Source: Nocardia vaccinii NBRC 15922 (GTDB lineage Bacteria; Actinomycetota; Actinomycetes; Mycobacteriales; Mycobacteriaceae). Taken from it: 64,000 nt of DNA. Below the pieces are notes generated by a model. The model saw only the letters and a program-made list of their open reading frames with translations, was not told the DNA's origin and did not search any database. Both the position numbers and the translations under genes were made by a program. The DNA lies in NCBI RefSeq assembly GCF_001613305.1, contig NZ_BDCC01000011.1, positions 1 to 64,000 of the forward strand. The letters are read 5' to 3'. This document shows, piece by piece, positions 1 to 8,596 of the stretch; position 1 is the first letter of the stretch; each line of letters opens with the position of its first letter.

Positions 1-48
1 CACCACGATAGAACCACCGCCACCAGCGTGACAAGAGCGTTTCGGGCC

Positions 49-1539
49 TCAGCCGAGTACCGAGGCCAGGGTCTTGCGTTCGAGGAATTCCTCCAGACCG
101 GCGACGCCCATCTCGCGGCCGATGCCGGACTGTTTGTATCCGCCGAAGGGTGCGTCGGGGAAGAAGTAGTTGCCGCCGTTGATGCTGAACGTGCCGGTGC
201 GGACCCGGCGGGCCACCGCGAGGGCGCGATCGTGGTCTGCGCTGAATACCGCGCCGGACAGGCCGTAGGCGGAGTTGTTCGCGATCCGGACCGCGTCGTC
301 GTCGCCGTCGTGCGCGATCACCGCCAGCACCGGGCCGAACACCTCCTCCTGGGCGATCTCGCTGTTCGGGTCGACGCCCGCAAGCAGCGTGGGCGTGTAG
401 AAGTATCCCGGCCCGACCTTCTCACCGCCGGTCACCAGTTTCGCGCCCTCGGCCACCGCACGCTGGACCAGACCGTCGACCTTCTCACGCTGCGCCGCGC
501 TGATCAACGGGCCCATATAGGTTTTGCGGTCGTTCGGGTCGCCGAAACGCACCCGGGCCATATTGGCCGCGACGAGCTCGACGATGGCATCGTGATCCGC
601 ACGCGGCACCAGCAGGCGCGTGGTGAGCGCGCAGGCCTGCCCGGCGTTGAGCGTCGCGGCGAACGCCGCGTACTGCCCGACGCCCTCGTAGTCGGCGTCG
701 TCGAGTGCGATCGCGGCCGATTTACCGCCCAGCTCCAGGAATACCCGCTTGAGGCCGGTACCGGCCGCGGACATGATCGACCGACCCACCGAGGTCGACC
801 CGGTGAAGGTGATCAGGTCCACATCGGGATGGATGGTCAGCGCCTCGCCGACCGAAACATCCTGTGCGGAAAGGATATTCACGACACCGGGTGGGATGTC
901 GGTGTATTTCGCGATGATCTCGCCCAGGGCGAGGGTGATCAGCGGGGCGGCCGGGGCGGCCTTGAGCACCACCGTGCACCCGGCAGCCAGGGCGGGCGCC
1001 AGTTTCGCCAGCGCCAGCTGGTTCGGATAGTTGTACGCGACGATCGCCGACACCACGCCCGCGGCCTCTTTCTCCACCCACCGCCGGTGCTGCCGGCCGA
1101 GGTATTCGACCGGGCCCAGATCCTCGGTGAAGGAGTACGTCTTCAGCAGATCGGCGTAGTACCGCACGATCTTGATCGGATCCTCCAATTGCGCTGCGCG
1201 AGTAAGGGACAGCGTCGCACCGACCTCGGCGATGGTGAGTTCGCGGAGTTCCTCGACATGGTCGGTCAACGCCTGGTGCAGTTGTTCGAGGCACCGGATG
1301 CGCAGACCGGCATCGGTCGCCCAGACCCCGTGGTCGAATGCCTCGCGCGCCGCGGCGATCGCGAGGTGGGCGTCGTTCACCGTCGCGTCGGGGGCGTATC
1401 CCACCACGGCCTCGGTGGCCGGGTTGTACGACGGATAGGTCCGCACCGCGTCGACGAGCCGTCCGCCGATCAACAATCGCCGATCGGCCTTCGACTCGCT
1501 TCCGCTCGCGGCGGCTGCCGCTGATCGATCAGTGGTCAT
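49..1539 (-). CDS. Aldehyde dehydrogenase (NAD(P)+-dependent superfamily)
   Basis: Oxidises an aldehyde to the acid; 496 aa, the usual length for the superfamily. The cofactor-site segment ELGGKSA carries the general-base Glu (about residue 269) and NAGQACALTT carries the catalytic Cys (about 303); a FTGSTSVG cofactor loop lies between. The ATG at 1539 is chosen because a GGAG lies about 9 bases upstream; an in-frame TTG at 1554 is possible but sits on that ribosome site. Last gene of the minus-strand catabolic operon, 27 bases after the SDR gene, so it probably oxidises an aldehyde made by the SDR or lyase steps. Substrate unknown. Confidence 0.9.
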   Translation of the reverse strand: MTTDRSAAAAASGSESKADRRLLIGGRLVDAVRTYPSYNPATEAVVGYAPDATVNDAHLAIAAAREAFDHGVWATDAGLRIRCLEQLHQALTDHVEELRELTIAEVGATLSLTRAAQLEDPIKIVRYYADLLKTYSFTEDLGPVEYLGRQHRRWVEKEAAGVVSAIVAYNYPNQLALAKLAPALAAGCTVVLKAAPAAPLITLALGEIIAKYTDIPPGVVNILSAQDVSVGEALTIHPDVDLITFTGSTSVGRSIMSAAGTGLKRVFLELGGKSAAIALDDADYEGVGQYAAFAATLNAGQACALTTRLLVPRADHDAIVELVAANMARVRFGDPNDRKTYMGPLISAAQREKVDGLVQRAVAEGAKLVTGGEKVGPGYFYTPTLLAGVDPNSEIAQEEVFGPVLAVIAHDGDDDAVRIANNSAYGLSGAVFSADHDRALAVARRVRTGTFSINGGNYFFPDAPFGGYKQSGIGREMGVAGLEEFLERKTLASVLG

Positions 1540-1566
1540 GATGATTGTCTCCAAAGATGTTGGTAC

Positions 1567-2319
1567 TCAGGTATTTCGGCCACCGTTGACGCCCAGCACC
1601 TGTCCGGTGATGTATCCGGCGTCCTCCGAGACCAGGAATGCGCAGGCGGCGGCGATGTCCTCCGGCCTGCCGGCGCGGCGCACGGGTGTGAGTTCGGCGT
1701 GGTGATCCACCGTGCCGCCGAGCAGCCCGTGACTCTCCGAATCGCGCAGCATGGGAGTGTCCACGAAACCGGGCGGAATCGTGTTCACCGTGATTCCCGA
1801 CGGCCCCAGTTCCAGCGCAAGGGATTTCGTGAATCCGATGACACCGGCCTTGGCCGCGACGTAATGGCTCATGAACTGCTGGCCGGAATGGGCGCTGGAG
1901 GAGGAGATGTTGATGATCCGCCCCCAACCGGCGGCCAGCATGTCCGGCACGACGGCCCGGCAGCAGTAGAACGTGCCGTCCAGATTCACCGCCAGGGTCC
2001 GATGCCAGATCTCGTCGGTGATGTGCAGGAATTTCTTGAAACCGGTCAGGCCCGCGTTGTTCACCAGGACCAGGACCGGTCCGAGTTCCGAACGCACCCG
2101 CTCGATCGCCGCGTCGACCTGATTGCGCGAGGAGATGTCGACCTCACCGAAGGCCGCGGCTCGATGCCCCGCCGCGTGAATCTCCTCGGCGACCCGCTTC
2201 GCGGCCGCACCGTTCAGATCCAGGATCGCGACCTGAAATCCGTTCTCGGCCAGCCGATGTGAGATGGCCCGACCGATTCCGGAACCGCCGCCGGTCACCA
2301 CGGCCACCCGCCCGCTCAT
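1567..2319 (-). CDS. SDR family oxidoreductase
   Basis: Classical short-chain dehydrogenase of 250 aa, cytosolic NAD(P)(H)-dependent alcohol/ketone oxidoreductase. Visible motifs are TGGGSGIG near the N-terminus (cofactor binding), NNAG, and the Ser/Tyr/Lys catalytic set in the ISSSS...YVAAK region; the C-terminus ends in the usual YITGQVLGVNGG segment. The start overlaps the stop of the upstream TauD-like gene as ATGA, indicating translational coupling in the operon. The closest functional guess is a beta-hydroxyacyl-CoA or alcohol dehydrogenase, but sequence alone does not decide the substrate. Confidence 0.9.
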   Translation of the reverse strand: MSGRVAVVTGGGSGIGRAISHRLAENGFQVAILDLNGAAAKRVAEEIHAAGHRAAAFGEVDISSRNQVDAAIERVRSELGPVLVLVNNAGLTGFKKFLHITDEIWHRTLAVNLDGTFYCCRAVVPDMLAAGWGRIINISSSSAHSGQQFMSHYVAAKAGVIGFTKSLALELGPSGITVNTIPPGFVDTPMLRDSESHGLLGGTVDHHAELTPVRRAGRPEDIAAACAFLVSEDAGYITGQVLGVNGGRNT

Positions 2320-2687
2320 GCCACGGCCTCCCGTCCCGCCAGAGATGCGCGATGCATCAGGCGAGCCGACTCGGGCCCGTAGGGCAGCGCCCGATGCAGC
2401 ATCCCGGTGTTGTCCCAGATGACCAGATCACCGACCCGCCAGGTGTGCCGCACCACGTACCGCGGCTGGGTCGACCACTCCAGCAGCCGATCCAGCAACG
2501 CACGTCCCTCGGCGGGCGAGCGACCCAGGTCGTCGGTCGCGTGTGCCTCCCGGAATACCGCGACGCCACGGCGTTCCAGGGCATCCAGCGTCTGCGCGGC
2601 GATCTCCTCGTCGAGCAGATCGCCGCCCGGCACGCCGGTGAATTCCACGCCGGTCGTGGGCGTGAGCTCGGAAACGGTGTGTCCCAT
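2316..2687 (-). pseudogene. TauD/TfdA-type dioxygenase with internal deletion
   Basis: Reads as 123 aa, while TauD/TfdA Fe(II)/2-oxoglutarate dioxygenases are about 270-300 aa. Residues 1-50 match the family N-terminus (ending RRGVAVFREAHATDD) and residues from about 53 match the C-terminal third (GRALLDRLLEW, then GDLVIWDNTGMLHRALPY with the distal metal His and a late RLMHRASL with the 2-oxoglutarate Arg region). The middle, which should hold the HxD iron ligands, is missing, and the join keeps the frame. It therefore cannot bind iron normally. The start follows the GTG/ATG context at 2687; the gene lies 8 bases after the preceding small gene and overlaps the SDR start. Functional loss is inferred. 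Confidence 0.75.
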
Positions 2688-2695
2688 GACCGGCC

Positions 2696-3031
2696 TCACA
2701 CCGCGGGTTCGGAAACGGTGTCGAAGAACGAAGCGCCGGAATCGGGGATACGCGGCTGCTTGAACACGTTCACCGGATAGGAGACCATCACCAGCGAATA
2801 CATCAGCCACAGCAGCCGGGTCTCGGCCTCGGGCAGTTCGTTCAGATCGAACGCGTCGAGATGCTCGATGGCCGCCTCGGCGTGTGGGGCGATGGCATCG
2901 TAGAACGCGTCGAGTTGTTCGATGGTGCTCGCGAGCCGGGTGTCGTACCGCTCCTGGCGAGTGGCCTTGGCCCAGGTCTGGACCCAGGGTTCGAGTTCAC
3001 TGAATGCTTCGGGGAGAACCGCGGTCGTCAT
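2696..3031 (-). CDS. Small conserved-looking protein next to Rieske oxygenase
   Basis: 111 aa, acidic and largely helical in appearance, with no motif I can name and no membrane segment or cysteine. An AGGAG lies 6 bases upstream of the ATG. It sits 13 bases downstream of the Rieske oxygenase gene and directly upstream of the broken TauD-like gene, in the same operon. It is not a recognisable ring-hydroxylating beta subunit (those are about 160-180 aa). A helper or small partner of the oxygenase is a guess from position only. Confidence 0.6.
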   Translation of the reverse strand: MTTAVLPEAFSELEPWVQTWAKATRQERYDTRLASTIEQLDAFYDAIAPHAEAAIEHLDAFDLNELPEAETRLLWLMYSLVMVSYPVNVFKQPRIPDSGASFFDTVSEPAV

Positions 3032-3044
3032 CGGATGCTCCTGC

Positions 3045-4334
3045 CTATTTCTTGTCGAGGGTCTGGTGAGCGGTCACGGTGTCCCGGATGACCTTGTGGA
3101 AGTTGCGGATCATCAATTCCTGATCCGACAGGTGGAATTGCCGGTTGGCGCCGGTCGCCAGCGCCGAATGCGTGGCCTCGACGGTGTTCGAGTCCTGCAT
3201 CGCGAATTCGATGGTGGTCTGCGCGGTCATCTCCTGCGCCAGCCGTTCGGCGGCGTTGCGCGGCGGCGTGAAGTAGATGTCGAGCTCGTAGGTGTGCGAG
3301 TCGACCGCTTCGGGCCAGTACTGGTAGGTGATGTAGAAATTGCGGGCCCAGATCTGCACCGAGAAGTTCGGGAACAACCAGTAGGCGTCGTTACCCCAGG
3401 ACTTGATCCGGCCGGGGTTCAGCACGTCCGGCAGCGGCCCGAGGTCGGCGATGTCGTCGGGGCCGAACAGCCCGGCCCGCAACAGCTTGTAGATCCAGCG
3501 CTGATCCCGCTTCGCCGGGCCGAGCTCGCCGGGGGCGCGCGGCGGCAGCGGCGGCGGGCCGGGCACCGAGTTCAGCATGTGCGAGGTGAACAGGTCGTAG
3601 TAGTACGCGTCCGGCGGCGGAACCAGCTTCTCCGCCTTCGACACGTCCGGATTGATGAACCGGCCGTGCACGTACGGCGGGTGGTACCACTCCAGAATCG
3701 TGTCGATCGACAACTTCCAGTTGCCCTTGACCCGGGTCTTGTAGGCGTAGCGCTGGGTCAGCTGGTCGAACGGGTAGCTCTCCACCTCGGTGAACTTCGG
3801 GCCGAGGAAGGTACGCAGCGGCTGGGCGTGCGGATCGAAATTCACGAAGATGAACCCGGCCCAGGTGTCGCAGTGCAACTCGGGCATGCCCAGGGCGCCC
3901 TTGTCCAGGTCGAAGAACTGGTCCTCGTTGGTGACGTGCGCGACCTTGCCGTCCAGGCCGTAGCGCCAGCCGTGGTATTTGCAGGTGAACACGCGGCACG
4001 AGCCCGCGGACTCCTGCGCCGGATGCTCCTGCCACACCACCTTGTTGCCGCGGTGCGCGCACACGTTGTGCAGCGCCTTGACGGTGCCGTCGGCCTGCCG
4101 CACGATCACGATCGAGCCGAGACCGGGCAATTCCCGGGTGAAGTAGCTACCGGTGCGTGGAAGTTGTTCCATCCGGCCGACTTTCAGCCACGACCGCTTG
4201 AACACCGCCTCCCGTTCGGCCCGGAAGAACTCCTCGGACACCGCGTCGTCGTAGTCGACCGGGCCGGTGCCCAGCTCCGGATATTCGGGCGTGAACTTGC
4301 CCCGCCCGGTGCTGAGTTTTTCCTGAATTGCCAT
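3045..4334 (-). CDS. Rieske non-heme iron oxygenase, alpha (catalytic) subunit
   Basis: 429 aa, normal for ring-hydroxylating oxygenase large subunits. The Rieske [2Fe-2S] motif is CAHRGN (Cys92, His94) and CKYHGW (Cys118, His121). The catalytic domain shows NWKLSIDTILEWYHPPYVHG (residues 205-224), with the bridging Asp211 and iron ligands His218 and His223. Expected role: O2-dependent hydroxylation or demethylation of an aromatic or carnitine-like substrate using electrons from a separate reductase, which is not encoded nearby. ATG at 4334 is chosen; the upstream TTG at 4343 lies on the AAGG ribosome site. Neighbours suggest breakdown of a side chain or ring via CoA esters. Confidence 0.9.
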   Translation of the reverse strand: MAIQEKLSTGRGKFTPEYPELGTGPVDYDDAVSEEFFRAEREAVFKRSWLKVGRMEQLPRTGSYFTRELPGLGSIVIVRQADGTVKALHNVCAHRGNKVVWQEHPAQESAGSCRVFTCKYHGWRYGLDGKVAHVTNEDQFFDLDKGALGMPELHCDTWAGFIFVNFDPHAQPLRTFLGPKFTEVESYPFDQLTQRYAYKTRVKGNWKLSIDTILEWYHPPYVHGRFINPDVSKAEKLVPPPDAYYYDLFTSHMLNSVPGPPPLPPRAPGELGPAKRDQRWIYKLLRAGLFGPDDIADLGPLPDVLNPGRIKSWGNDAYWLFPNFSVQIWARNFYITYQYWPEAVDSHTYELDIYFTPPRNAAERLAQEMTAQTTIEFAMQDSNTVEATHSALATGANRQFHLSDQELMIRNFHKVIRDTVTAHQTLDKK

Positions 4335-4374
4335 GCCACACAACCTTTCTTAATTGTCGTGGTTCGGAAAAGGT

Positions 4375-5565
4375 TCAGATGACACCCGCATCGCGCAGGT
4401 GGGCGATCTCCTCGGCGGTGCGGTGTAGCAGGGCGCCGAGTACCTCGTCGGTGTCCGCGCCCAATTCGGGTCCGAGCCAACGGATCTCGCCCGGGGTCTC
4501 GGACAGTGTCGGCAAGACGTCCGGCACCGCCAGCGGTCCGATGCGCGATTCGCTCCGGGTGATCGTGCCGCGGTGGGCGAACTGCGGATCATCGAAGATG
4601 TCGGCGATCGAATTCAACGGCCCCGCGGGGACTTCGGAATTGCGGCAGCGTGCGAGCGCCTCGTCGCGGGACAGTGTGGCGACCCAGTTCGCCACCAGCG
4701 CGTTCACCTCGTCGCGGGCCACCAGACGAGCAGCCTTGCGGCCGAAGCGGTCCGGGTAGGCGAGGTCGGGGCGTCCCATCGCCGTGCACAACCGGGCGAA
4801 CATCTCGTCGTTGGAACACGCGATGGCGATCCAGCGGTCGTCCGCGGTGCGATAGTGACTGTGCGGCACCACGTTCACGGTGTCCGCACCCATCCGCTCG
4901 CGGACGAAGCCGAATTGCTGATAGGCGGGCGCGATCTCGTCCAGCACCCGGAAGATCGACTCGTACAGCGCGAGATCGACGCACTGCCCCCGGCCGGTGG
5001 CTTCCCGAGCCCGCAGCGCCAGCAGCACGCCGATGACGCCGTAGAGGCCGGTCAGATAGTCGCCCAGAGAGGTCGAACCGGGTGTTACCGGTGTGCCGTC
5101 CGGCTCGCCGGCCAGCAGCGACAGTCCGGCAAAGGCGTGTGCGACCCGCGCGAATCCGGGTTGGCCGGCCAGCGGGCCGGATTGTCCGTAGGCCGACACC
5201 CGCAGCATGATCGCCCGGGGATTGAGCCGCCGGATGTCCTCGTAGCCCAGATTCCACCGCTCCATCACTCCGGGCCGGAAATTCTCGATCACCACATCCG
5301 CACCGATGATCAACTCCCGCAACAGTTCTCGCCCACGCGGATCGCCGAGATCCAGCGTCACCGACCGCTTGTTCCGGGCCTCGCTGAGCCACACCAGGGT
5401 GTCACCGCAGTTGGTCTCGGTGCCGAAGCGACGCAGATGGTCGCCCGTGCCGGGCCGTTCGACCTTGATGATCTCGGCCCCGAATTCACCCAGCACCGTG
5501 GCGCAGTACGGTCCGGCGATATAGGTGCCCAGATCCAGGACCCGGATCCCGTCGAGCGCGTGCAT
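4375..5565 (-). CDS. CaiB/BaiF (class III) CoA-transferase
   Basis: 396 aa from an ATG at 5565, exactly the family length. It begins ALDGIRVLDLGTYIAGPYC, the canonical N-terminus, and keeps the catalytic Asp in GRGQCVDLALYES. It moves CoA between an acyl-CoA and a free acid in the cytosol. The reading frame is open upstream into the truncated LLM gene with no stop between, so the protein could also be made as a 596-aa fusion. No good ribosome site is seen just before 5565, which makes expression of the separate form uncertain. Confidence 0.85.
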   Translation of the reverse strand: MHALDGIRVLDLGTYIAGPYCATVLGEFGAEIIKVERPGTGDHLRRFGTETNCGDTLVWLSEARNKRSVTLDLGDPRGRELLRELIIGADVVIENFRPGVMERWNLGYEDIRRLNPRAIMLRVSAYGQSGPLAGQPGFARVAHAFAGLSLLAGEPDGTPVTPGSTSLGDYLTGLYGVIGVLLALRAREATGRGQCVDLALYESIFRVLDEIAPAYQQFGFVRERMGADTVNVVPHSHYRTADDRWIAIACSNDEMFARLCTAMGRPDLAYPDRFGRKAARLVARDEVNALVANWVATLSRDEALARCRNSEVPAGPLNSIADIFDDPQFAHRGTITRSESRIGPLAVPDVLPTLSETPGEIRWLGPELGADTDEVLGALLHRTAEEIAHLRDAGVI

Positions 5566-6165
5566 GATGCTGACGATGTCGGCTTCCCGCCCGGCCAGGG
5601 ACAACACCCGTTTACGACCGCCGCCGATCATGATCGGCGGATGCGGTTTCTGCACGGGCAGCGGCAACCCCGCGTAGTCCCGCGCGGTGACGTACTCGCC
5701 CGTGATGTCCAGCGGTTCGCCCGCGCAGTGCGCCTTGAACAACGCGACGACCTCTTCGAGTTTCGAGACCCGTTGCGGGCCCGGCGCGAACGGCACGCCC
5801 ATGGCCCGGTACTCGTACTCGCTCCAGCCGCCGCCGATACCGAATTCCAGCCGGCCGTCGGACAGCAGGTCCAGCGTGGTCGCCTCCTTCATGAGCACGC
5901 CGGGGACGTGATAGTCGGCGCAGAACACCCGGCACCCGACCCGCAGCGAGCTGGTCACCGCGGCCGCGACGGACATCGCCGCGATCGGAGCCAGATGTTG
6001 CGGAGGCCATTTCGCCGCCTTCGCCGCAGGGCCCTTGCCCAGATAGTGATCGGCCAGGAACAGGGTGGAATATCCGGCGGCCTCGATACGCGTTGCCGCA
6101 TCGCACCATTGCGCCGCGCTCGTCGCCCGGGTGGCCTGCACGGCGAATCGGAAGGGTCGCGCCAT
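5566..6165 (-). pseudogene. 3'-truncated F420-type LLM oxidoreductase, in frame with the CoA-transferase
   Basis: 200 residues of a luciferase-like monooxygenase of the F420-dependent type: N-terminus MARPFRFAVQ, then GYSTLFLADHY, LLSDGRLEFGIGGGW and PHPPIMIGGGRKR. The family is about 290-300 aa; the C-terminal 90-100 residues are absent and the sequence passes after GREADIVSI directly into the ATG of the CoA-transferase. The ATG at 6165 starts 4 bases after the stop of the upstream SDR. The TIM barrel is incomplete, so activity is unlikely unless the fusion partner compensates. A simple deletion across the gene junction explains the structure. Confidence 0.8.
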
Positions 6166-6170
6166 CGTGC

Positions 6171-6929
6171 TCACCTGGCCACATATCCGCCGTCGACCGG
6201 AATCGCGGTCCCGGTGACGAAGGAGGACTCGTCGCTGGCGAGAAATAGTGCGGCCGCGGCCAATTCGCCGGGCCTGCCCCATCGCTTCATCGGCTGCGGC
6301 GGCACCACGTCGGTCGGCGGATCGCCGTCCTCGGGAGCACCGGCGAGTCCGGTCCACGTCATCCCCGGACAGATCGCGTTCACCCGGATGTTCTGCGTCG
6401 CATAGTCCAACGCGACGGATTTGGTGAGTTGTACGATTCCGCCCTTCGCGGCGGCATAGGCCGCGATGCCCTTCCAGCCGACCAGCGCCGAGGCCGAGGC
6501 GGTGTTGATCACCGACCCGCCGCCCGAGGCCAGCATCTCCGGGATCGCGTACTTCATACCGAGAAACGCGCCCTTGAGATTGACCGCCACGACGGTGTCG
6601 AACGAGTCCTCGTCCAGTTCCGCGAGCGGGCCGCGCTCGCCACTCATTCCGGCGTTGTTGAACAGAATGTCCAAGCGCCCGAACGAATGCACCGCGGTGG
6701 TGATCATTCGTTGCACCTCAACAGATTTCGCGACATCGACCGATACCGGCACCGCGTCCTCGCCGATATCGGCGGCAGTCTTGTCCTGTCTGCCGCTGAT
6801 ATCCGCGCAGACCACCTTCGCCCCCTCGCGGGCGAACAGCAGCGCACTGGCCCGGCCGATGCCCGACCCCGCTCCCGTGATCACCGCGACCTTTCCGGCG
6901 AGGCGTCCGGCATACCTCGGATCACTCAT
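6171..6929 (-). CDS. SDR family oxidoreductase
   Basis: 252 aa short-chain dehydrogenase with TGAGSGIGRA for NAD(P) binding, NNAGMSG, a Ser-Tyr-Lys catalytic set (NTASASALVGWKGIAAYAAAK region) and a C-terminal FVTGTAIPVDGGY. Second SDR of the operon and different from the one at 1567-2319. Its start overlaps the stop of the HpcH/HpaI gene by ATGA, so the two are coupled. Likely oxidises a hydroxyl intermediate in the same pathway; the substrate is not evident. Confidence 0.9.
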   Translation of the reverse strand: MSDPRYAGRLAGKVAVITGAGSGIGRASALLFAREGAKVVCADISGRQDKTAADIGEDAVPVSVDVAKSVEVQRMITTAVHSFGRLDILFNNAGMSGERGPLAELDEDSFDTVVAVNLKGAFLGMKYAIPEMLASGGGSVINTASASALVGWKGIAAYAAAKGGIVQLTKSVALDYATQNIRVNAICPGMTWTGLAGAPEDGDPPTDVVPPQPMKRWGRPGELAAAALFLASDESSFVTGTAIPVDGGYVAR

Positions 6930-7870
6930 CGGGTGGCACCGCTTTCGATCTGCGCGAGTGCGGCCTTGGCCAGGACGTTCTCGGCGAGGCGGAGATGACC
7001 GGCGTCCACGAGCTGACCGGACTGCCCGATCGCTCCGACGCCGCCCCGCTGCGCCGCGCGGTAACCGTCGACAAGTGTTCGCGCACGGTCGATCTCATCG
7101 GCGGTCGGAGTGAACACCGTGTTGGCGATGGGCACCTGACTCGGGTGGATCGCCCATTTGCCGTCGAATCCCAGGGCCGCGGCATGTGCGGCGTCGGCGC
7201 GATAACCGGCGGCATCGGCGTAGTCCGGATACGGCGAGTCGATCACGTCGATTCCGGCCGCGCGCCCCGCCGCGAGCACCTGCACCCGTTCGGCATGCCA
7301 GAAATCGCCCGGATACGCGCCCGGTTCCGGACGGAAATTGCCGCCCACCCGGGCGTGCAGGGACGCGGACAGATCGCCCACACCGAAGATGATCGCCTCC
7401 AGACGAGGGCTCGCGGCGGCGATCTCGGCGGCGTTGAGCAGTCCCGCCGCCTCCTCGATCAGCACCTCGAGCCCGATCCGGTGGGACAGCCCGAGTTTGG
7501 TCTCCAGCTGGGTGAGCAGCACGTCCACCCACCACACGTCGCGGGCGGACCGCGCCTTCGGGATGATCACCACGTCCAGCCGATCGCGTGCGCCGGTGAC
7601 CACCTCGATCAGGTCGTCGTGACACCACGGCGTATCCAGCCCGTTGATGCGGATCGCGCGGGTTGTCCGGCCCCAATCCAATTCGGTGAACGCGCGCACC
7701 GCGATCGACCGCGCCGATTCCTTCGCCGACGGGGCACAGGCATCCTCGAGATCCAGGAACACCAGATCCGCATCGGACCGTGCCGCGGCGGCGCACATGG
7801 CCTCGTTGCTCGCCGGAGTCGCCAGCTCGGAACGCCGACATCGGGCGACTTTCGTGGTCGTGCAGGTCAT
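6926..7870 (-). CDS. HpcH/HpaI-family CoA-ester lyase (CitE-like)
   Basis: 314 aa TIM-barrel lyase of the citrate-lyase-beta/malyl-CoA-lyase type. Seen are RRSELATPASN at the N-terminus, DLVFLDLEDACAP (Mg2+/CoA site), IPKARSARDV, the metal-ligand region GLEVLIEEAAGLLNA, and GFDGKWAIHPSQV. These enzymes cleave or form C-C bonds in 3-hydroxyacyl-CoA substrates. ATG at 7870 opens the operon; the next gene overlaps by 4 bases. Together with the CoA-transferase this suggests acid activation followed by retro-aldol cleavage. Confidence 0.88.
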   Translation of the reverse strand: MTCTTTKVARCRRSELATPASNEAMCAAAARSDADLVFLDLEDACAPSAKESARSIAVRAFTELDWGRTTRAIRINGLDTPWCHDDLIEVVTGARDRLDVVIIPKARSARDVWWVDVLLTQLETKLGLSHRIGLEVLIEEAAGLLNAAEIAAASPRLEAIIFGVGDLSASLHARVGGNFRPEPGAYPGDFWHAERVQVLAAGRAAGIDVIDSPYPDYADAAGYRADAAHAAALGFDGKWAIHPSQVPIANTVFTPTADEIDRARTLVDGYRAAQRGGVGAIGQSGQLVDAGHLRLAENVLAKAALAQIESGATR

Positions 7871-7958
7871 TTCGCGATTCCTTCGAGTGCGGTCGATACG
7901 CCTGCGGCGGGTCGCCCCGGATTCCCGGACGCTCGCGGACCATTGGGTATCACGTTTG

Positions 7959-7974
7959 TTAATCGGTCGATCAG
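7959..7974. promoter_or_regulatory. Candidate TetR operator, copy 1
   Basis: TTAATCGGTCGATCAG resembles the reverse complement of the site at 8267-8282 (TTAATCGATCGCTTAG): 12 of 16 positions agree. It lies 89 bases upstream of the lyase operon start, where a repressor of that operon would bind. The divergent TetR protein is the obvious candidate, but this is inference. Confidence 0.4.
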
Positions 7975-8266
7975 TATCTGCATCCCCACACAACCTTCGA
8001 GACATTCGACGAGAATCATCGGATCAGCCTCCACGAGCTCGAATATCCAGCACTCCAGCAGTTTTGGAGTAACCACAAGCCGATCCCGGCCGGGCGCCGG
8101 AGGGCTGCCGCCCGGATCGTTCAGAGTTCCGCTTGTTCGACAACTGTTTAACACCTATCGTCGAATCATGTCAATCGTCGCCCGTCGCCCCCGTGCTACC
8201 AAGTGGCCTCTACCGGCACATCTACCGATCGACTCGGCACGAGCCAGCCCCCTCGACATCGCGTCA

Positions 8267-8282
8267 CTAAGCGATCGATTAA
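8267..8282. promoter_or_regulatory. Candidate TetR operator, copy 2
   Basis: CTAAGCGATCGATTAA, an imperfect palindrome centred on CGATCG with matching TAA/TTA flanks. Related to the site at 7959-7974 in opposite orientation. Placed in the gap upstream of the TetR gene at 8597. Confidence 0.4.
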
Positions 8283-8596
8283 CACTGATATGTGCCCGAC
8301 GTCCGACAGCGCGCATCCGGCGAAGTGCCGTCACCGCACCGGCCTCCCGGTAATGTGCCGCGGCCGCTCACCGTCGCATCGGCCGAGATCGACCCCGTCG
8401 CGTACCGCGCGCACTGCCGCCGCCGGGCCGGCCACCGAACACCTGTTGATAGGTTCGGTCACGTGAGCGAGCTTGCGAGCGAACCATCGGCTCTGCGCGC
8501 AGCGCACACGACGGAGCCGAGCACGGACGAGATGGCAGCCGTGAGCGGAGTCGAAACAGGCATGGCGGCGACAGACGACCGTTGTGAGGCAGCCCT

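Larger units (their letters stand above)
7871..8596. other. Divergent control region without a convincing gene
   Basis: 726 bases between the lyase operon (leftward) and a TetR gene (rightward). It holds two related imperfect palindromes listed separately. A minus-strand reading frame at 7867-8154 (95 codons) ends by an ATGA overlap with the lyase start, which is how real operon genes join, but its composition is not convincingly coding and I do not recognise it. The rest, 8283-8596, shows only GC-rich frames without ribosome sites. Confidence 0.5.

Noticed and set aside
2741..2790. GAACACGTTC near 2762 as an SOS box
   Set aside because: Lies inside a coding sequence and lacks the full 6+4+6 pattern.
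8203..8466. Plus-strand frame in the lyase/TetR gap
   Set aside because: Amino-acid composition and lack of a ribosome site argue against it.
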